From Podaxis mareebaensis (lineage: Eukaryota > Basidiomycota > Agaricomycetes > Agaricales > Agaricaceae): a stretch of DNA of 64,000 bases. The first letter of the stretch is position 1. Each line of letters opens with the position of its first letter. Under the pieces are notes generated by a model that saw only the letters and a list, made by a program, of their open reading frames with translations, made no database searches and had not been told where the DNA came from. A program made the position numbers and the translations under genes. Where the stretch lies: positions 81,616 to 145,615 of the forward strand of contig JAEUWP010000472.1 of assembly GCA_018524725.1 (NCBI GenBank), in the 5' to 3' direction. Below are positions 63,846-64,000 of this stretch, in pieces.

Positions 63846-64000
63846 TGAAGTTATCTTGCAGGAGACTTGGGTCGACTCATAGCCACGAGGATGAAAGAGA
63901 AGGTAAAGAGTGGAAGTATAGCTTGTTAGAACTCAATATTCAGACAATACCAGTGTATACTGATCAATGTTGAATGAATTGAGACTCTTATACTGATTTA
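63846..64000. other. 5' leader or LTR portion of the chromovirus
   Basis: Noncoding, AT-rich. On the minus strand it should contain leader sequence and, further right, part of the 5' LTR. A TAACA at 63928-63924 could be an LTR end, but no primer binding site is recognisable next to it and no second copy is available for comparison. Confidence 0.35.

Larger units (their letters stand above)
56058..64000 (-). mobile_element. Ty3/gypsy chromovirus LTR retrotransposon, decayed, 5' end beyond window
   Basis: Reading from 64000 leftwards the element has gag-like protein, CCHC zinc knuckle, aspartic protease, reverse transcriptase, RNase H, integrase with HHCC and DDE parts, and a chromodomain. That order defines a Ty3/gypsy chromovirus. 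The frame of gag to pol appears to be one polyprotein, interrupted by several stops that are mostly TGA at former CGA codons. An extra ORF with two zinc knuckles follows the chromodomain. CpG decay is similar to that of the neighbouring Tc1 copy. LTRs could not be proven. Confidence 0.85.

Noticed and set aside
63924..64000. Proven 5' LTR
   Set aside because: TAACA could be an LTR end, but the same sequence is not found in 55400-56057 and no primer binding site is evident.
1..64000. tRNA, rRNA or CRISPR features
   Set aside because: I scanned for tRNA B-box (GGTTCGANTCC) contexts with matching A boxes and for spaced direct repeats and found none convincing. CRISPR is not expected in a fungal nucleus.

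Overview
This window looks like nuclear DNA of a mushroom-forming basidiomycete (Agaricomycetes). The reasons are dense genes broken by many 46-66 bp introns, divergent gene pairs with very short intergenic spacers, single-copy eukaryotic housekeeping genes, families typical of Agaricomycetes (NACHT/STAND NTPase, dynamin-like GTPase, F-box, 7-TM protein, cysteine-rich small secreted protein), and decayed Tc1/mariner and Ty3/gypsy elements. Gene models were assembled by eye from open reading frames, splice signals and remembered family features. No search was run, so exon borders in multi-exon genes are proposals.

Layout. 1-12.5 kb is an accessory region: an AIG1-like P-loop GTPase, a 71-aa six-cysteine secreted protein, a NACHT/STAND gene with a partial downstream duplication, a dynamin-like gene with an apparent in-frame stop, and a repeat-flanked ORF remnant. 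12.6-15.1 kb holds an F-box gene and a gene-poor stretch. 15.1-53.4 kb is a compact housekeeping block. In order it has RNA polymerase III RPC34 (+), an Sfp-type phosphopantetheinyl transferase (-), a MAK32-like PfkB kinase (+), NC2-beta/Dr1 (-), SmF (+), an LLP-homolog (+), a 7-TM protein (-), ERB1/BOP1 (-), ARP4 (+), a disordered protein (-), TRS20/sedlin (-), a mitochondrial rhomboid (+), CLASP/STU1 (-), an Rdx selenoprotein-W-like protein (-), PCH2/TRIP13 (+), a mitochondrial PPR protein (-), a disordered protein (+), MDM10 (-), a RecA-fold SWSAP1-like protein (-), PKR1 (+), GINS PSF3 (-), a small mitochondrial protein (+), TFIIIC tau95 (+) and RPL29 (-). 53.5-64 kb is transposon territory: a CpG-decayed Tc1/mariner copy, an unassigned repeat, and a nearly complete minus-strand Ty3/gypsy chromovirus whose 5' end runs off the window.

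How the genes relate. The housekeeping genes are not one pathway, but several share themes. Pol III and its factors are represented twice (RPC34, TFIIIC). Ribosome and nucleolar biology includes ERB1, RPL29 and the LLP homolog. Mitochondrial biology includes rhomboid, PPR, MDM10 and the small 135-aa protein. Chromosome maintenance includes ARP4, PCH2, PSF3 and the SWSAP1-like protein. At least seven adjacent pairs are divergent with 50-225 bp between start codons, so shared promoters are likely.

Most interesting points: the NTPase cluster with an internal duplication showing a sharp identity gradient; a nonsense codon in the dynamin-like gene; a likely AT-AC intron in SmF; two GC-AG introns in one kinase gene; a 12-nt microexon in RPL29; an intron without stops that would add a membrane-like segment if retained; a 7-bp coding overlap between PKR1 and PSF3; and a chromovirus carrying an additional zinc-knuckle ORF after its chromodomain, in which the stops examined are mostly TGA, consistent with CpG decay.
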